From: Spartobacteria bacterium
GTDB taxonomy: Bacteria > Verrucomicrobiota > Verrucomicrobiia > Chthoniobacterales > Chthoniobacteraceae
DNA length: 64,000 nucleotides
NCBI GenBank assembly: GCA_021324395.1
Contig: JAJPJG010000021.1
Coordinates: 1-64,000, forward strand
Direction: 5' to 3'
Shown: positions 27,645 to 37,000 of the stretch, piece after piece
Numbering within the stretch: the stretch's first letter is position 1
Layout of the letters: the number at the start of each line of letters is the position of its first letter
Notes under the pieces: generated by a model
What the model was told of the DNA's origin: nothing
The model's database searches: none
What the model saw: only the letters and a program-made list of their open reading frames with translations
Position numbers and translations under genes: made by a program

Positions 27645-29153
27645 ATGATCTCCGCTTTCACGAATACTTTCAAAATTCCGGAACTCCGGAATCGCGTTCT
27701 TTTCACGCTGATCATGCTCGTGATCGTGCGCATGGGCGCCGCGATCGCGTGCCCGGGCGTGAACCCGCACGTGCTGCACGAGTGGCTCAATCACGAAGCG
27801 AATACGCAGCAGGGCGGGGGCATCGCGGCGATGTTCAATTTGTTCAGCGGCGGTGCGCTGGAAAATTGCGCCGTGTTTTCGCTCGGCGTCATGCCTTACA
27901 TCAGCGCGTCGATTATGTTGCAGTTGCTGACGGCGGTTATTCCGCAACTCGGCAAGCTGGCGAAGGAAGACGGCGGCCGGCAGAAGATCATGCAATACAC
28001 GCGTTACGCGACGATTGCCCTTTGCCTTTTTCAAGGTTATCTGCTGGCGAGCACGCAGTTCGAAAATCCGAAAAACAACTATCTACTGCATGGAATCGAC
28101 CTGACGATCCAGCGTCTCGGTCTTCCGCTCGTGGCGAACCCTGGACTCAGTTTTGAAATCATCGCTGTCCTCTCGCTGACGGCGGGCACAATGTTTTTGA
28201 TGTGGCTCGGCGATCAAATCACCGATCGCGGCGTCGGCAACGGAATGTCACTCATCATCACCGTCGGCATCGTCGCACGTTTGCCCGCGGCGCTGATTCA
28301 GGCGTGGAAAACTTTCGTGCCATCCGGTGCGCAGAGTAATCAGGTTAACCCAATGGTGCTGGTGCTGATGATCGCGTTTCTTGTGATCGTCATTGCGGCC
28401 GTCATTTGCATCACGCAAGCGCAAAGGAAAATTTCCGTGCAATACGCGAAACGCGTTGTCGGCCGCAAGGTTTACGGCGGGCAGACACAATACATGCCGC
28501 TGAAAGTGAATTACGCTGGCGTCATGCCGATTATTTTTGCGCAGGCACTGCTGATTTTTCCATCCACGATTGTTAACATGGCGTTTAAGCAATCGGCAGG
28601 CGCGCAACAATTCGCAGCGATGCTCGCCGGCGGCTGGCTGCACTACACGCTGTATGGAGTGATGATTTTCTTCTTCAGCTATTTCTGGGTCGCGATGATG
28701 TTCCAGCCGGCGCAGATCGCGGATGATTTAAAAAAATACGGCGGCTACATTCCGGGCGTGCGTCCGGGCAAACCGACCGCGGATTTTCTCGATTTTACGA
28801 TGACGCGGCTCACGTTTGCCGGCGCGATTTTCCTAACGATCATCGCGATTTTGCCGCAGATGCTTTCGCAGCAACTTGGCGTGCCGTCGCTGACTGCGAC
28901 GTTTTTTGGCGGCACGAGTATTTTGATCGTGGTCGGTGTCATGCTCGACACGATGCGGCAGGTCGAGACGCATCTCATCCAGCGGCACTACGATGGTTTT
29001 TTGCGCAAAGGCAGACTTCGCGGACGCTTCGATCGCACTCCGTCCGGACGCGGCGAAGCGGTGCAGCAAGGTGCGCTCGTCTGGGCGTATGTCGCGGTCG
29101 CCCTGCTCGTCGTTGCCGGCGTGACCATCTTCATCGCCAGTCACGCGCGCTAG
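27645..29153 (+). CDS. secY: Preprotein translocase subunit SecY
   Basis: 502 residues, the channel of the Sec translocon. Ten or more membrane spans are visible. GVGNGMSLIITVGI and the FQPAQIADDLKKYGGYIPGVRPGKPT loop are typical, and the cytoplasmic loop containing FLRKGRLRGRF precedes the last span (LVWAYVAVALLVVAGVTIFIA). It is about 60 residues longer than E. coli SecY, partly in the periplasmic loop after span 1 and in the middle loop. It sits in its canonical place after L15. Confidence 0.97.
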   Translation: MISAFTNTFKIPELRNRVLFTLIMLVIVRMGAAIACPGVNPHVLHEWLNHEANTQQGGGIAAMFNLFSGGALENCAVFSLGVMPYISASIMLQLLTAVIPQLGKLAKEDGGRQKIMQYTRYATIALCLFQGYLLASTQFENPKNNYLLHGIDLTIQRLGLPLVANPGLSFEIIAVLSLTAGTMFLMWLGDQITDRGVGNGMSLIITVGIVARLPAALIQAWKTFVPSGAQSNQVNPMVLVLMIAFLVIVIAAVICITQAQRKISVQYAKRVVGRKVYGGQTQYMPLKVNYAGVMPIIFAQALLIFPSTIVNMAFKQSAGAQQFAAMLAGGWLHYTLYGVMIFFFSYFWVAMMFQPAQIADDLKKYGGYIPGVRPGKPTADFLDFTMTRLTFAGAIFLTIIAILPQMLSQQLGVPSLTATFFGGTSILIVVGVMLDTMRQVETHLIQRHYDGFLRKGRLRGRFDRTPSGRGEAVQQGALVWAYVAVALLVVAGVTIFIASHAR

Positions 29154-29154
29154 C

Positions 29155-29799
29155 GTGAAAAAACGGATTGTTTTGCTGGGACCGCCTGCATCTGGAAAAG
29201 GCACGCAAGCCGAAATGATCCGCGCGAAATATCACATCGAAACGCCATCCGTCGGCGCGATTTTGCGCGAGCAAGCCGCTGCGAAAACGGAGATTGGCCT
29301 CGCTGCCGAAAAATACACGCGCGAGGGACGATTGGTTCCCGACGAAATCATCGTCGCGCTTGCGGAAAGCTGGCTCACGGCACACGACAGCGCATTTCTT
29401 TTCGACGGCTTCCCGCGCACGATCGGGCAGGGCGAAGCACTCGACAACATGCTTAACAAGCGCAATACACCGCTGGAAATTGCGATCTCTCTCGATATCG
29501 ATTTAGCGACGATTCAAGACCGCGTTTCGCGCCGGATGGTTTGCTCAAAATGCGGTTTCATCGTCAGCATTGGTTTGCACGTGGAAAGCGTCGACACGCC
29601 GTGCCCGCGATGCGGCGCGGTGCTACACCGGCGCAAGGATGATTCGCTCGACGCGCTGCAGCAGCGCATGATCGAGTATCGCGAAAAGAGCGAGCCGTTG
29701 ATTTCGTTTTATGCGCAGCGTGGCATATTGCGGCACATCCCGGCGCAGGATCGGCCCGATGCGGTTTTCGCCGAAGTCTGCACGGCACTGGAGAACTGA
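29155..29799 (+). CDS. adk: Adenylate kinase with zinc LID
   Basis: 214 residues, GTG start one base after the secY stop. It interconverts ATP, ADP and AMP. The P-loop is GPPASGKGT and the AMP-binding FDGFPRT is present. The LID carries a four-cysteine site (CSKCG at about 129-133 and CPRCG at about 149-153), so a structural zinc is expected, as in Gram-positive enzymes and unlike E. coli. Its TGA overlaps the ATG of map. Confidence 0.95.
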   Translation: MKKRIVLLGPPASGKGTQAEMIRAKYHIETPSVGAILREQAAAKTEIGLAAEKYTREGRLVPDEIIVALAESWLTAHDSAFLFDGFPRTIGQGEALDNMLNKRNTPLEIAISLDIDLATIQDRVSRRMVCSKCGFIVSIGLHVESVDTPCPRCGAVLHRRKDDSLDALQQRMIEYREKSEPLISFYAQRGILRHIPAQDRPDAVFAEVCTALEN

Positions 29800-30563
29800 T
29801 GATCCCGATCAAAAACGCACGCGAAATCGAAAAAATGCGCATCGCCTGCCGTGCGGCGAGCGAGATTCTCGATCGCGTCGCGTCGTTGATTCGACCGGGA
29901 GTTTCGACCGGCGAAGTTGATCACGCGGCGGCCGATTTTATGTCGGAGGCCCGCTGCAAAAGCGCATTTCTCGGCTATCGAGGTTTTCCTGGAAACATCT
30001 GCATTTCGGTGAACGAGGAAGTCGTCCATGGCATCGGTGGTCCACGCAAAATTCAATATGGCGACATCGTGAAACTCGACATCGGCGTGATTAAAGACGG
30101 TTGGGTCGGCGACACCGCAACGACGGTTCCGGTCGGCGTTATCGATGACACAACGCAGCGTTTACTTGCCGTTACCGAAGAGACTTTGAACATGGCGATT
30201 CCATATGCAACCGACGGGCGTCGGCTCGGCGATTTGTGCTCGGCGATTGAAGACGAAATCGTTGCCAACGGTTACAGCGTCGTGCGTGAATTTGTCGGAC
30301 ACGGAGTTGGCCGTAAATTGCACGAAGAGCCGCAGGTGCCGAATTTTGGACGCAAAGGCAGCGGGCCGAAATTAAAAGCCGGAATGACGCTTGCGATCGA
30401 GCCGATGGTCAATCTCGGCACGAGCAGTGTGAAGATTTTGTCCGACGGCTGGACAGTGATTACCGCCGACCGCAAACCGTCGGCACATTTTGAGCACACT
30501 GTTTTAATCACCAAAGAAGAACCCGAAATCCTGACATGGCGAGAAAAGACGTTATCGAGGTAG
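29799..30563 (+). CDS. map: Methionine aminopeptidase type I
   Basis: 254 residues; removes N-terminal methionine from new proteins. The five metal ligands are in KLDIGV, GDTATT, GHGVGR, AIEPM and FEHTV. The N-terminal [15 protein letters not shown] is typical, and no zinc-finger extension is present. It overlaps adk by one base and its last 28 bases overlap infA. Confidence 0.96.
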   Translation: MIPIKNAREIEKMRIACRAASEILDRVASLIRPGVSTGEVDHAAADFMSEARCKSAFLGYRGFPGNICISVNEEVVHGIGGPRKIQYGDIVKLDIGVIKDGWVGDTATTVPVGVIDDTTQRLLAVTEETLNMAIPYATDGRRLGDLCSAIEDEIVANGYSVVREFVGHGVGRKLHEEPQVPNFGRKGSGPKLKAGMTLAIEPMVNLGTSSVKILSDGWTVITADRKPSAHFEHTVLITKEEPEILTWREKTLSR

Positions 30564-30754
30564 AAGGCAAAGTCGTCGAGCTGCTGCCGAACACTATGTT
30601 CCGCGTCGAATTGCCGAACGGCCACCGAATCCTCGCACATATTTCCGGAAAAATGCGTTTGCACTTCATTCGGATCTTGCCAGGCGACAAAGTTATGGTA
30701 GAAATGTCCCCTTACGACTTGTCTAAGGGACGAATTACCTTTAGACATAAATGA
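30536..30754 (+). CDS. infA: Translation initiation factor IF-1
   Basis: 72 residues, one OB fold. [30 protein letters not shown] and the [21 protein letters not shown] end are diagnostic. The start lies inside the 3' end of map in another frame (28-base overlap). A perfect-stem intrinsic terminator follows immediately after the stop. Confidence 0.96.
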   Translation: MARKDVIEVEGKVVELLPNTMFRVELPNGHRILAHISGKMRLHFIRILPGDKVMVEMSPYDLSKGRITFRHK

Positions 30755-30799
30755 GATCGCTCTGGAAACAGCAGCACCGCTATTTCCAGAGCGATTTTT
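30755..30799 (+). terminator. Strong intrinsic terminator between infA and rpmJ
   Basis: ATCGCTCTGGAAA (30756-30768) and TTTCCAGAGCGAT (30783-30795) form a perfect 13-bp stem with a 14-base loop, followed by TTTTT. It lies directly after the infA stop and 26 bases before rpmJ, in the middle of what is otherwise one continuous cluster. It should reduce or end transcription of the upstream part, implying a separate promoter or antitermination for rpmJ-rpsM-rpsK-rpsD. Confidence 0.9.
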
Positions 30800-30824
30800 G
30801 TCCTCTAAACCGATTGTTTAACAA

Positions 30825-30938
30825 ATGAAAGTAAGAGCCTCAGTCAAACGTTTGTGTGAAGCGTGTAAAATCGTGAAGCGCAAGAATGTTGTCCGCGTTA
30901 TTTGCAAAAACCCGCGCCACAAACAGCGTCAGGGTTAA
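30825..30938 (+). CDS. rpmJ: 50S ribosomal protein L36
   Basis: A 37-residue gene, ATG 30825 to TAA 30938, beginning [17 protein letters not shown]. Zinc-ribbon ligands C11, C14, C27 and H32 are all present (CEAC, then ICKNPRH), so it is the zinc-binding (C+) form. It lies between infA and rpsM, the normal place. Confidence 0.95.
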   Translation: MKVRASVKRLCEACKIVKRKNVVRVICKNPRHKQRQG

Positions 30939-30955
30939 TTTTTAGAAACAAACTT

Positions 30956-31351
30956 ATGCCACGTTTACTTGGAGTAGAAATACCCGGCGACAAACGCATC
31001 GAAGCATCGTTGCCTTATATTTACGGCATCGGGCCGAGCACCGCGAAAAAGATTCTCGAGCAGGTCAATATCGACCCAAACGCTCGCGCGAAAGATCTCT
31101 CGCCGGAACAGCTCAATCAAATCATCCAGGCGATCACCGCCAGCAAGCTTCCGATCGAAGGCGACCTTCGCCGCGAAATCCAAGGCAACTTGAAGCGCCT
31201 CCAGGCAATCAACTGCTATCGCGGCATCCGCCATCGTCGCGGATTGCCGGTTCGCGGCCAGCGCACGAGCACAAACGCGCGCACACGCAAAGGCCCGCGC
31301 AAAACCGTCGGCGTCCAGCGCAACAAGGACGCGAAAGCCGGCAAAGTTTAA
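30956..31351 (+). CDS. rpsM: 30S ribosomal protein S13
   Basis: 131 residues from ATG 30956 ([16 protein letters not shown]). The frame is open further upstream but that part overlaps rpmJ. S13 binds P-site tRNA and forms the B1 bridges. [14 protein letters not shown] and the [24 protein letters not shown] end are diagnostic. It is the first gene of the alpha-type part of the cluster. Confidence 0.96.
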   Translation: MPRLLGVEIPGDKRIEASLPYIYGIGPSTAKKILEQVNIDPNARAKDLSPEQLNQIIQAITASKLPIEGDLRREIQGNLKRLQAINCYRGIRHRRGLPVRGQRTSTNARTRKGPRKTVGVQRNKDAKAGKV

Positions 31352-31372
31352 GTGTTTAACAACTGAGAAAGT

Positions 31373-31999
31373 ATGGCAGACGAAAAGAAACCGAAAACCC
31401 CAAAGGCCGCGAAAGCGCCTGCGGCGAAAAATCCAGACGCGCCGGAGACCGCAAGCACGACCGTTCCCGAGCCGAAGGAAACTGCACAAGCCGCCGCGCC
31501 CGCGCCTGACACGAAGCCCGCAAAAGCTCCGAAGGCCAAGGCCAAAAAAGAAGCCGCTCCGGCGGTGGTCGCGGAAGCTCCGAAAGAAAATCTTTCGCTC
31601 GATCCGAACGTCGTCGAGCCGATCAAAATCATCAAGGCGAAGGGCAGCAAAAACGTCCACAGCGGCATCGCTCACGTGCTCGCCACTTTCAATAACACCA
31701 TCGTCACCATTACCGACCAGAATGGCTCGGTGATCGGCTGGTCGAGCGCCGGCAAAGTCGGTTTCAAAGGTTCGCGCAAAAGCACCGCTTACGCTGCACA
31801 GATGGTTGCGCAGGATGCCTGCCGCCAGGCGATGGGACACGGCCTGAAAGAAGTTGAAGTCCGCGTCAAAGGTCCCGGCGCCGGTCGTGAATCCGCCGTC
31901 CGCGCGATGCAGGCGATTGGACTCGACATCACCGTCATCCGCGACGTCACGCCGGTGCCGCACAACGGCTGCCGCCCGCCGAAACAACGCCGCGTCTGA
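31373..31999 (+). CDS. rpsK: 30S ribosomal protein S11 with long N-terminal extension
   Basis: 208 residues against about 129 usual. The first 80 or so are Lys, Ala and Pro-rich without other features. A normal S11 follows, with [26 protein letters not shown] sequence, then [14 protein letters not shown] and the C-terminal [19 protein letters not shown]11 lies on the 30S platform near the anti-Shine-Dalgarno helix. The only good start is ATG 31373, and the gap to rpsM (21 bases) leaves no room for another arrangement, so the extension appears real. Confidence 0.95.
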   Translation: MADEKKPKTPKAAKAPAAKNPDAPETASTTVPEPKETAQAAAPAPDTKPAKAPKAKAKKEAAPAVVAEAPKENLSLDPNVVEPIKIIKAKGSKNVHSGIAHVLATFNNTIVTITDQNGSVIGWSSAGKVGFKGSRKSTAYAAQMVAQDACRQAMGHGLKEVEVRVKGPGAGRESAVRAMQAIGLDITVIRDVTPVPHNGCRPPKQRRV

Positions 32000-32025
32000 G
32001 TTTACACAGTTAACCACATACATCC

Positions 32026-32637
32026 ATGGCACGTTACACAGGTCCTAAAACTAAAATCAGCCGCCGCTTCGGTGTCGCGATTTTTGGCCCGTCAAAAGCA
32101 CTCGAGCGCAAAAACTACGGTCCCGGCATGCATGGCCCGAAAGGCTCGCGCCGCAAGCAGTCCGATTACGCGGTCGCTCTCGCTGAGAAGCAGAAGCTTC
32201 GTTATCAATATGGCCTCCTTGAGCGCCAGTTCCGTCGCTATTTTCAAACCGCGCTCACCAGACGTGGCGTCACCGGCGAAATCCTTCTCCAACTCCTCGA
32301 GACACGTCTCGATAACGTCGTCTATCGCCTCGGCTTCGCGAATTCCCGCAACGGCGCACGCCAGATGGTTTCCCACGGCCACGTCTCGGTAAATGGCCGC
32401 AAGGTCAACATCGCCTCCTATAACGTGAAGGCTGGCGACACGATCGTGGTTAAAGACAAACCAGGCTCACGCCGTCTCGCGACGAAAAACATCGAGCTCA
32501 CGCAGATTGCGCCGGTGCCGGACTGGCTCACCGTCGACAAGGACAACTTCACTGGCAAAGTATCGCGTGTTCCGACACGTGAGGAAATCGCGCCAATCGT
32601 CAACGAGCAGCTCATCGTCGAGTTGTATTCGCGTTAA
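32026..32637 (+). CDS. rpsD: 30S ribosomal protein S4
   Basis: 203 residues. S4 nucleates 30S assembly. ARYTGPKTKISRRFG at the start, the S4 RNA-binding domain (LETRLDNVVYRLGFANSRNGARQMVSHGHV) and the VNEQLIVELYSR end are diagnostic. It has no N-terminal zinc cysteines. It ends the cluster; rpoA and rplQ, which usually follow, are replaced by a terminator. Confidence 0.97.
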   Translation: MARYTGPKTKISRRFGVAIFGPSKALERKNYGPGMHGPKGSRRKQSDYAVALAEKQKLRYQYGLLERQFRRYFQTALTRRGVTGEILLQLLETRLDNVVYRLGFANSRNGARQMVSHGHVSVNGRKVNIASYNVKAGDTIVVKDKPGSRRLATKNIELTQIAPVPDWLTVDKDNFTGKVSRVPTREEIAPIVNEQLIVELYSR

Positions 32638-32664
32638 ACGAAATAGCGCCAACTAACAAATTCC

Positions 32665-32696
32665 AAAACGGCGGTCTTCGGGCCGCCGTTTTTTTT
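32665..32696 (+). terminator. Intrinsic terminator closing the ribosomal cluster
   Basis: A stem of about 12 bp, AAAACGGCGGTC with GGCCGCCGTTTT (one G-U pair), capped by a TTCG tetraloop at 32677-32680 and followed by a T run to 32696. The A-run on its left side lets it also terminate the minus-strand gene ending at 32695. Confidence 0.95.
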
Positions 32697-32928
32697 AGCG
32701 CGCCTCCAGCATCGCCAGCGCCTTGTCGTAGCTGCACCGCTCCAAAAAATGCCGTAGTTGCGGATCGATCTTCGGCGGAAGCTTCCCCTGCAGTGCCGTG
32801 ATCCGCTCCGACGCCGCCTTCAATTTCTCCAAATGCGCCGCTGGATCGCGTTCGCGCAGTTCGCGATCACCAATCACCGCGAGTCGCTCTCGCAATGCGG
32901 AAGCAAGCTGATGATAGAGGTTTTCCAT
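32695..32928 (-). CDS. Small conserved-looking helical protein, function unknown
   Basis: Not recognised. 77 residues from ATG 32928 (MENLYHQLASALRERL); the frame is open 7 codons further. It is all-helical by composition, charged, with a long amphipathic segment (HLEKLKAASERITALQGKLPP) and an LRHFLERCSYDKALAMLEAR end. No membrane span or signal. It converges on the ribosomal cluster and its stop lies inside the shared terminator. It precedes no other gene on its strand closely. Confidence 0.6.
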   Translation of the reverse strand: MENLYHQLASALRERLAVIGDRELRERDPAAHLEKLKAASERITALQGKLPPKIDPQLRHFLERCSYDKALAMLEAR

Positions 32929-33022
32929 GGATCGAAAAATCTGCGTCATGGGCTGCGTGATGTCCAGTGCGCCGCACGTTAGCTCTTCGTTTTCACCGAT
33001 TGGATGCGATAGCAGAGTTTTG

Positions 33023-33868
33023 TCAAACGGCCGTCTGCATCATGTTTGCCACCGCTTGTGGAGAGAGGCCGCGCTGACAAAGTGTTCGCACGCTGAGCGC
33101 GTCGTTACGTTTCGCGAGACGCTGGCCGTTTTCGTCCGTGAGCAATTCGCAGTGGTAAAACGCGGGCGACTCAAAACCGAGTGCGCGATAGAGTAGGAGC
33201 TGGCGAAAGGTGGAGACGAGCAAATCTTCGCCGCGCACGACTTCTGTGATTTGCATCGCAGCATCGTCTGCGACGACGGCGAGTTGATATGCGGGAATAT
33301 CGTCTTTTCGCCAAACGAGGAAATCGCCGAAATCGCGACCGGCGACCGCCTTTTGCTCGCCAAGCCTGCCATCGCAAAAACCAAGCGTCTCTCCATCGGG
33401 CACACGAAAGCGCCAGCTCACGCCCGCAGGCGAGTTCGCGTCCGCAATTTTCCCCGCCGGCGGACGGCACGTGCCGGGATAGATCGGCTCCGCGTCTACG
33501 CCGGCGTGCTCGTGCGGCGCGACGAGCGCGTTGCGAACATCGCGTCGCGAGCAGGTGCACGGATAAATCCAGCCGCCAGCGCGCAGCCTTTCCCAGACGG
33601 AAGAATAATCGCGCTGACTCTGCACATAAGGCGCGTGCGGCCCGCCCACATCAGGACCTTCGCACCAGTTGAATTCAAGCCAGCGCAAATCCTCGATGAT
33701 TGCATCGCAAAATTCCGACCGGCAGCGATCGCGATCAAGATCCTCGATGCGCAGCACGAGTTCTCCACCGCGGGCGCGCGCGCGTTCCTGCGCAATCCAG
33801 AACGTCCGCGCGTGGCCGAGGTGCAGATAACCAGTCGGCGAAGGCGCAAGTCGTCCGCGATAAGACAT
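33023..33868 (-). CDS. gluQ: Glutamyl-Q tRNA(Asp) synthetase
   Basis: 281 residues, a shortened GluRS that attaches glutamate to queuosine-34 of tRNA-Asp. The HIGH motif is APSPTGYLHLGHA. The family's zinc site is visible as CTCS near 106-109, with the later YPGTCR. The KMSKS loop is degenerate (RLAKRNDA), as usual. The anticodon-binding domain of GluRS is absent and the length fits the family. The call implies that the organism makes or salvages queuosine. Confidence 0.93.
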   Translation of the reverse strand: MSYRGRLAPSPTGYLHLGHARTFWIAQERARARGGELVLRIEDLDRDRCRSEFCDAIIEDLRWLEFNWCEGPDVGGPHAPYVQSQRDYSSVWERLRAGGWIYPCTCSRRDVRNALVAPHEHAGVDAEPIYPGTCRPPAGKIADANSPAGVSWRFRVPDGETLGFCDGRLGEQKAVAGRDFGDFLVWRKDDIPAYQLAVVADDAAMQITEVVRGEDLLVSTFRQLLLYRALGFESPAFYHCELLTDENGQRLAKRNDALSVRTLCQRGLSPQAVANMMQTAV

Positions 33869-33915
33869 CGCGTAATTATCTCGGCGTAGCGCACGAGTTC
33901 AACTAGCTTTGCCGC

Positions 33916-34086
33916 ATGTTTTCGCTGACTCGACAGGAACAGGCGCTGATTTTGTGCATTGCGCTGTCGCTCGTGGCAGGATCGGTGGTGAAACACTATC
34001 GCCGCGTCTGGCGCGAACAGCATCCATCGGCAGCGGCTTCGCCGAGCCCGTCGCTCCACGCGAAGGCTCTCTACGTCGTGCCTTAG
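33916..34086 (+). CDS. Small single-span membrane protein (56 aa)
   Basis: ATG 33916 to TAG 34086. Residues 1-9 are MFSLTRQEQ, followed by a hydrophobic span (ALILCIALSLVAGSVV) and a basic stretch (KHYRRVWREQH), then a short Ser/Pro-rich tail. The opening resembles the membrane anchor of ComEA-type helix-hairpin-helix proteins, but the DNA-binding part is absent, so it may be a remnant or an independent small protein. It is divergent from gluQ (47-base gap) and ends one base before the end of the amylase gene. Confidence 0.5.
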   Translation: MFSLTRQEQALILCIALSLVAGSVVKHYRRVWREQHPSAAASPSPSLHAKALYVVP

Positions 34087-37000
34087 CTACGGAATGATCA
34101 CGCGGTAAAAACGCGCCGTGCCGATCGTCGCGCCCGCATCCGTGGCGCTGACTGCGCTGCCGGTGCCCGCGATTGGCGAGCCGACGTTGGTCCAGGTCGC
34201 GGTCGCTGCAGGCGAATCGGCGCGTTGCAGTTGGTAAACTTTGTTTTGAACAGTCGTCCAGCTCACACGCATATCTCCGTTCAAATTCTCAATCGCGATG
34301 ATGCGAAACGCGGAAGTCGGATCGAGCGGGTTTGTGCCTTCGATGAACTCCAGCAAATTGGAAACACCGTCGCCGTCCGCGTCGTCGATCGCGCGCGACC
34401 GATCCGCGTCGTCGCCGGTTGCGTGATCGAAGTAAGCGAGCCGCCACCAATCGGGTATGCCGTCGCCGTCGCTGAAAACATCGGCTACTTTCCGCACTTG
34501 AATGCCCGAAATTCGCGCGTTGCCGACGAGCGGATCGAATTGAATCTCGAGCTGTCCGTCGGCGACAGCGGACGTGAACGTCCCCGATAGCGCGATATTT
34601 GCGCCGCCTGCTGTGGTAAAAATGTCGAAGTTCGAGAGCACAGCCTGGCCCTCAATCGAGACGTTAAACAAGCGCTGGTTAGGCCCGGTCGCGAACGTTT
34701 CCGCCTCGAGCAGTGTCGTCTCGTAAATGCCGGGCGGGCAATCGAACAGAAAACGAAAACTCGCGCTCGGAAGGCTATAGCGCTCGTGCTGATACAGTGT
34801 TTGCGCTTGCGCACAGATGCCGCTGATCGTGTTCGCTATGTTGCCGTTGGTGCCGGAGACGCAGCCGAATGAGCCGAGCGTGTAGGGCTGGTCTTTGATC
34901 CACGTGTTGCCATCGCAATCAACGACGTCGCTCGTGCCGCCCGCGCCGATGCGCTGCACGTAAGAGCCGGGCACATTGAAAAAGCGCACGTGCAGCGTGG
35001 CGAATGGCGAGACATTTCCGGACACGTCGATCGCTCGCGCGGAGAAAACGTGCGAGCCGTTGAGGAAATTCGCGCTGTTTAACGATAGACTCCACGTGTT
35101 TGTGCCCGTTGCGACCGCCCACGTGCCGCCATCGAGCTGCACTTCCACTCGCTGCACTGCGATGTTGTCCGTGGCTGTTCCCGTGAGTGTGAAGCCACCG
35201 GTAACGACGCTTTGATCGACGGGCGCGGTGAACGCCGCGGTTGGCGGCGTCGTATCGGAAAACGTCGAGGCAGCAGTTGTAAAACGTGATTCAAATGCGG
35301 CAAAAAACGTGTTTCCCGAAACCGCATCGGCTGCTGTTGGTGCGAGCAGCGCCGTGACAAGCGTTGATCCCGGCCAGCCTGAACCGATCGGCGTATAAGT
35401 CACAGTATCGTGCGCAGCGTTCCATGCGAACGTCCCGCTCGTTGTCGGCAATGTGCTGAACGCCGCTTCCACGCTCGCCGTATTCATCGCTTTGCTAAAC
35501 GTCATCGTCAGCGGCGCAAATGTCGCCACGCTTTTGCTGTCATGCACCGGTGAGATGCCCGTCACGACTGGATCGAGCGGCAACACCTGCGATTGTGCGA
35601 TGAAGATTTTCGCGCTCGTTGCTGGCATCGTGATAGACGGAAATTGCGGCGTGGAGTTGACCGTGATGGTTTCGTTTGGATTCAGCAAATTCACGCATGC
35701 CGTGCCGGCAGGATAAATCGTGCTGCGATTGGTCAGTGTTTGCGATGTGCCGGCGGTATTCAAAACGACAAACACTTCCTGCGAACCGAGCCGCCGCGAG
35801 TAAGCAAAAAGGCCGGGGCCATTCGGATTGTTCCATTGGTTCACGTGCGTGCCGATCAGGAGTGCCGGATACAATCGGCGAAAATTGTTTAACTTTGCGA
35901 CAAGCTGAAACTCCGTGTGCGTTTCGTTAAAATTGTCGCCAACCGACGGTCCCTGCTCAAAACCACCCGCGAACATATCCTCGCGATTATTTGGATCGCT
36001 GCCGCCGTTGAATGCCTGTTCGGTGCCGTAGTAGAGGCACGGAATGCCGCGCACGGTGTAGAGAAACGCGAGCCCGACATTGAGTCGCGCGAGGTTGTTG
36101 TTCGCTTTACCTGTGTAGAGAAAACGTTGCTGGTCGTGATTGTCCAAAAACGTGACGAGCCGCATTTGCGCGACCGGATCGTAGTTTGCCGCGATCGCAT
36201 TGAAGTGATCCTCAACTTGCTTGGTGTTGCTCGTGGCGGTGGCGAAGGTGCCGTTGATGTCGAAATAAAGCGGGTAGTCGAGTTCCGAATCGAGCTCGAA
36301 CGCGCCGCCGCTTTTCGTGCCGGTGTAAGCGCCGACTGCTGTATCCGAACCATCAAGTTCTTCGCCGAACATGAAAAAATTCGACTTACCGATGCGCGTC
36401 GCATCCTGATGAATTTGCGGACACCACGACTGCCAGAAACCCTGATCGACGTGTTTTACCGTATCGATGCGAAAAGCGTCGAAGCCCGCCTGCTCAATCC
36501 AGAATTTGTAAATCGCAGCCATGTTGTTTTGCACGTAGGCCGTCTCGGTGCGGAAATCGTCGAGGCCGTTGAGCTCGCCGGTGGTCACCTGCGTCGTGTC
36601 GCTGAAATTCTGGATGTTGCCGAAGTTGTGGAAAAGCGACCCAGGTTGTGGATTCGTCGCATTGATGTCCCAAGGCGGCGGATATTGCTGCGTGTTGTCG
36701 TGGAAGCGTAACGTGTAGCCGCTGGCCTTGTAGTTCGGATAGCCGGAGTCGCCACTGTCGACGAGGTTGCCGCCGTGATTCACGACGATGTCGTCGATGA
36801 CGAGAATGCCTTTCGTGTGCGCGCTTTGAATCATGTGCTGCAAGTTGGCCATCGTGCCCCAGTGCGGATCGACCGAGTAAAAATCGCGGCCGCCATAGCC
36901 GTGGTATTGCCCCACCGTGTTTAACACCACGGGCGAAATCCAAATCGCCGTCGCACCGAGCGATTTGATGTAATCGAGCTTTTGCTCGATTCCCTTGAAG

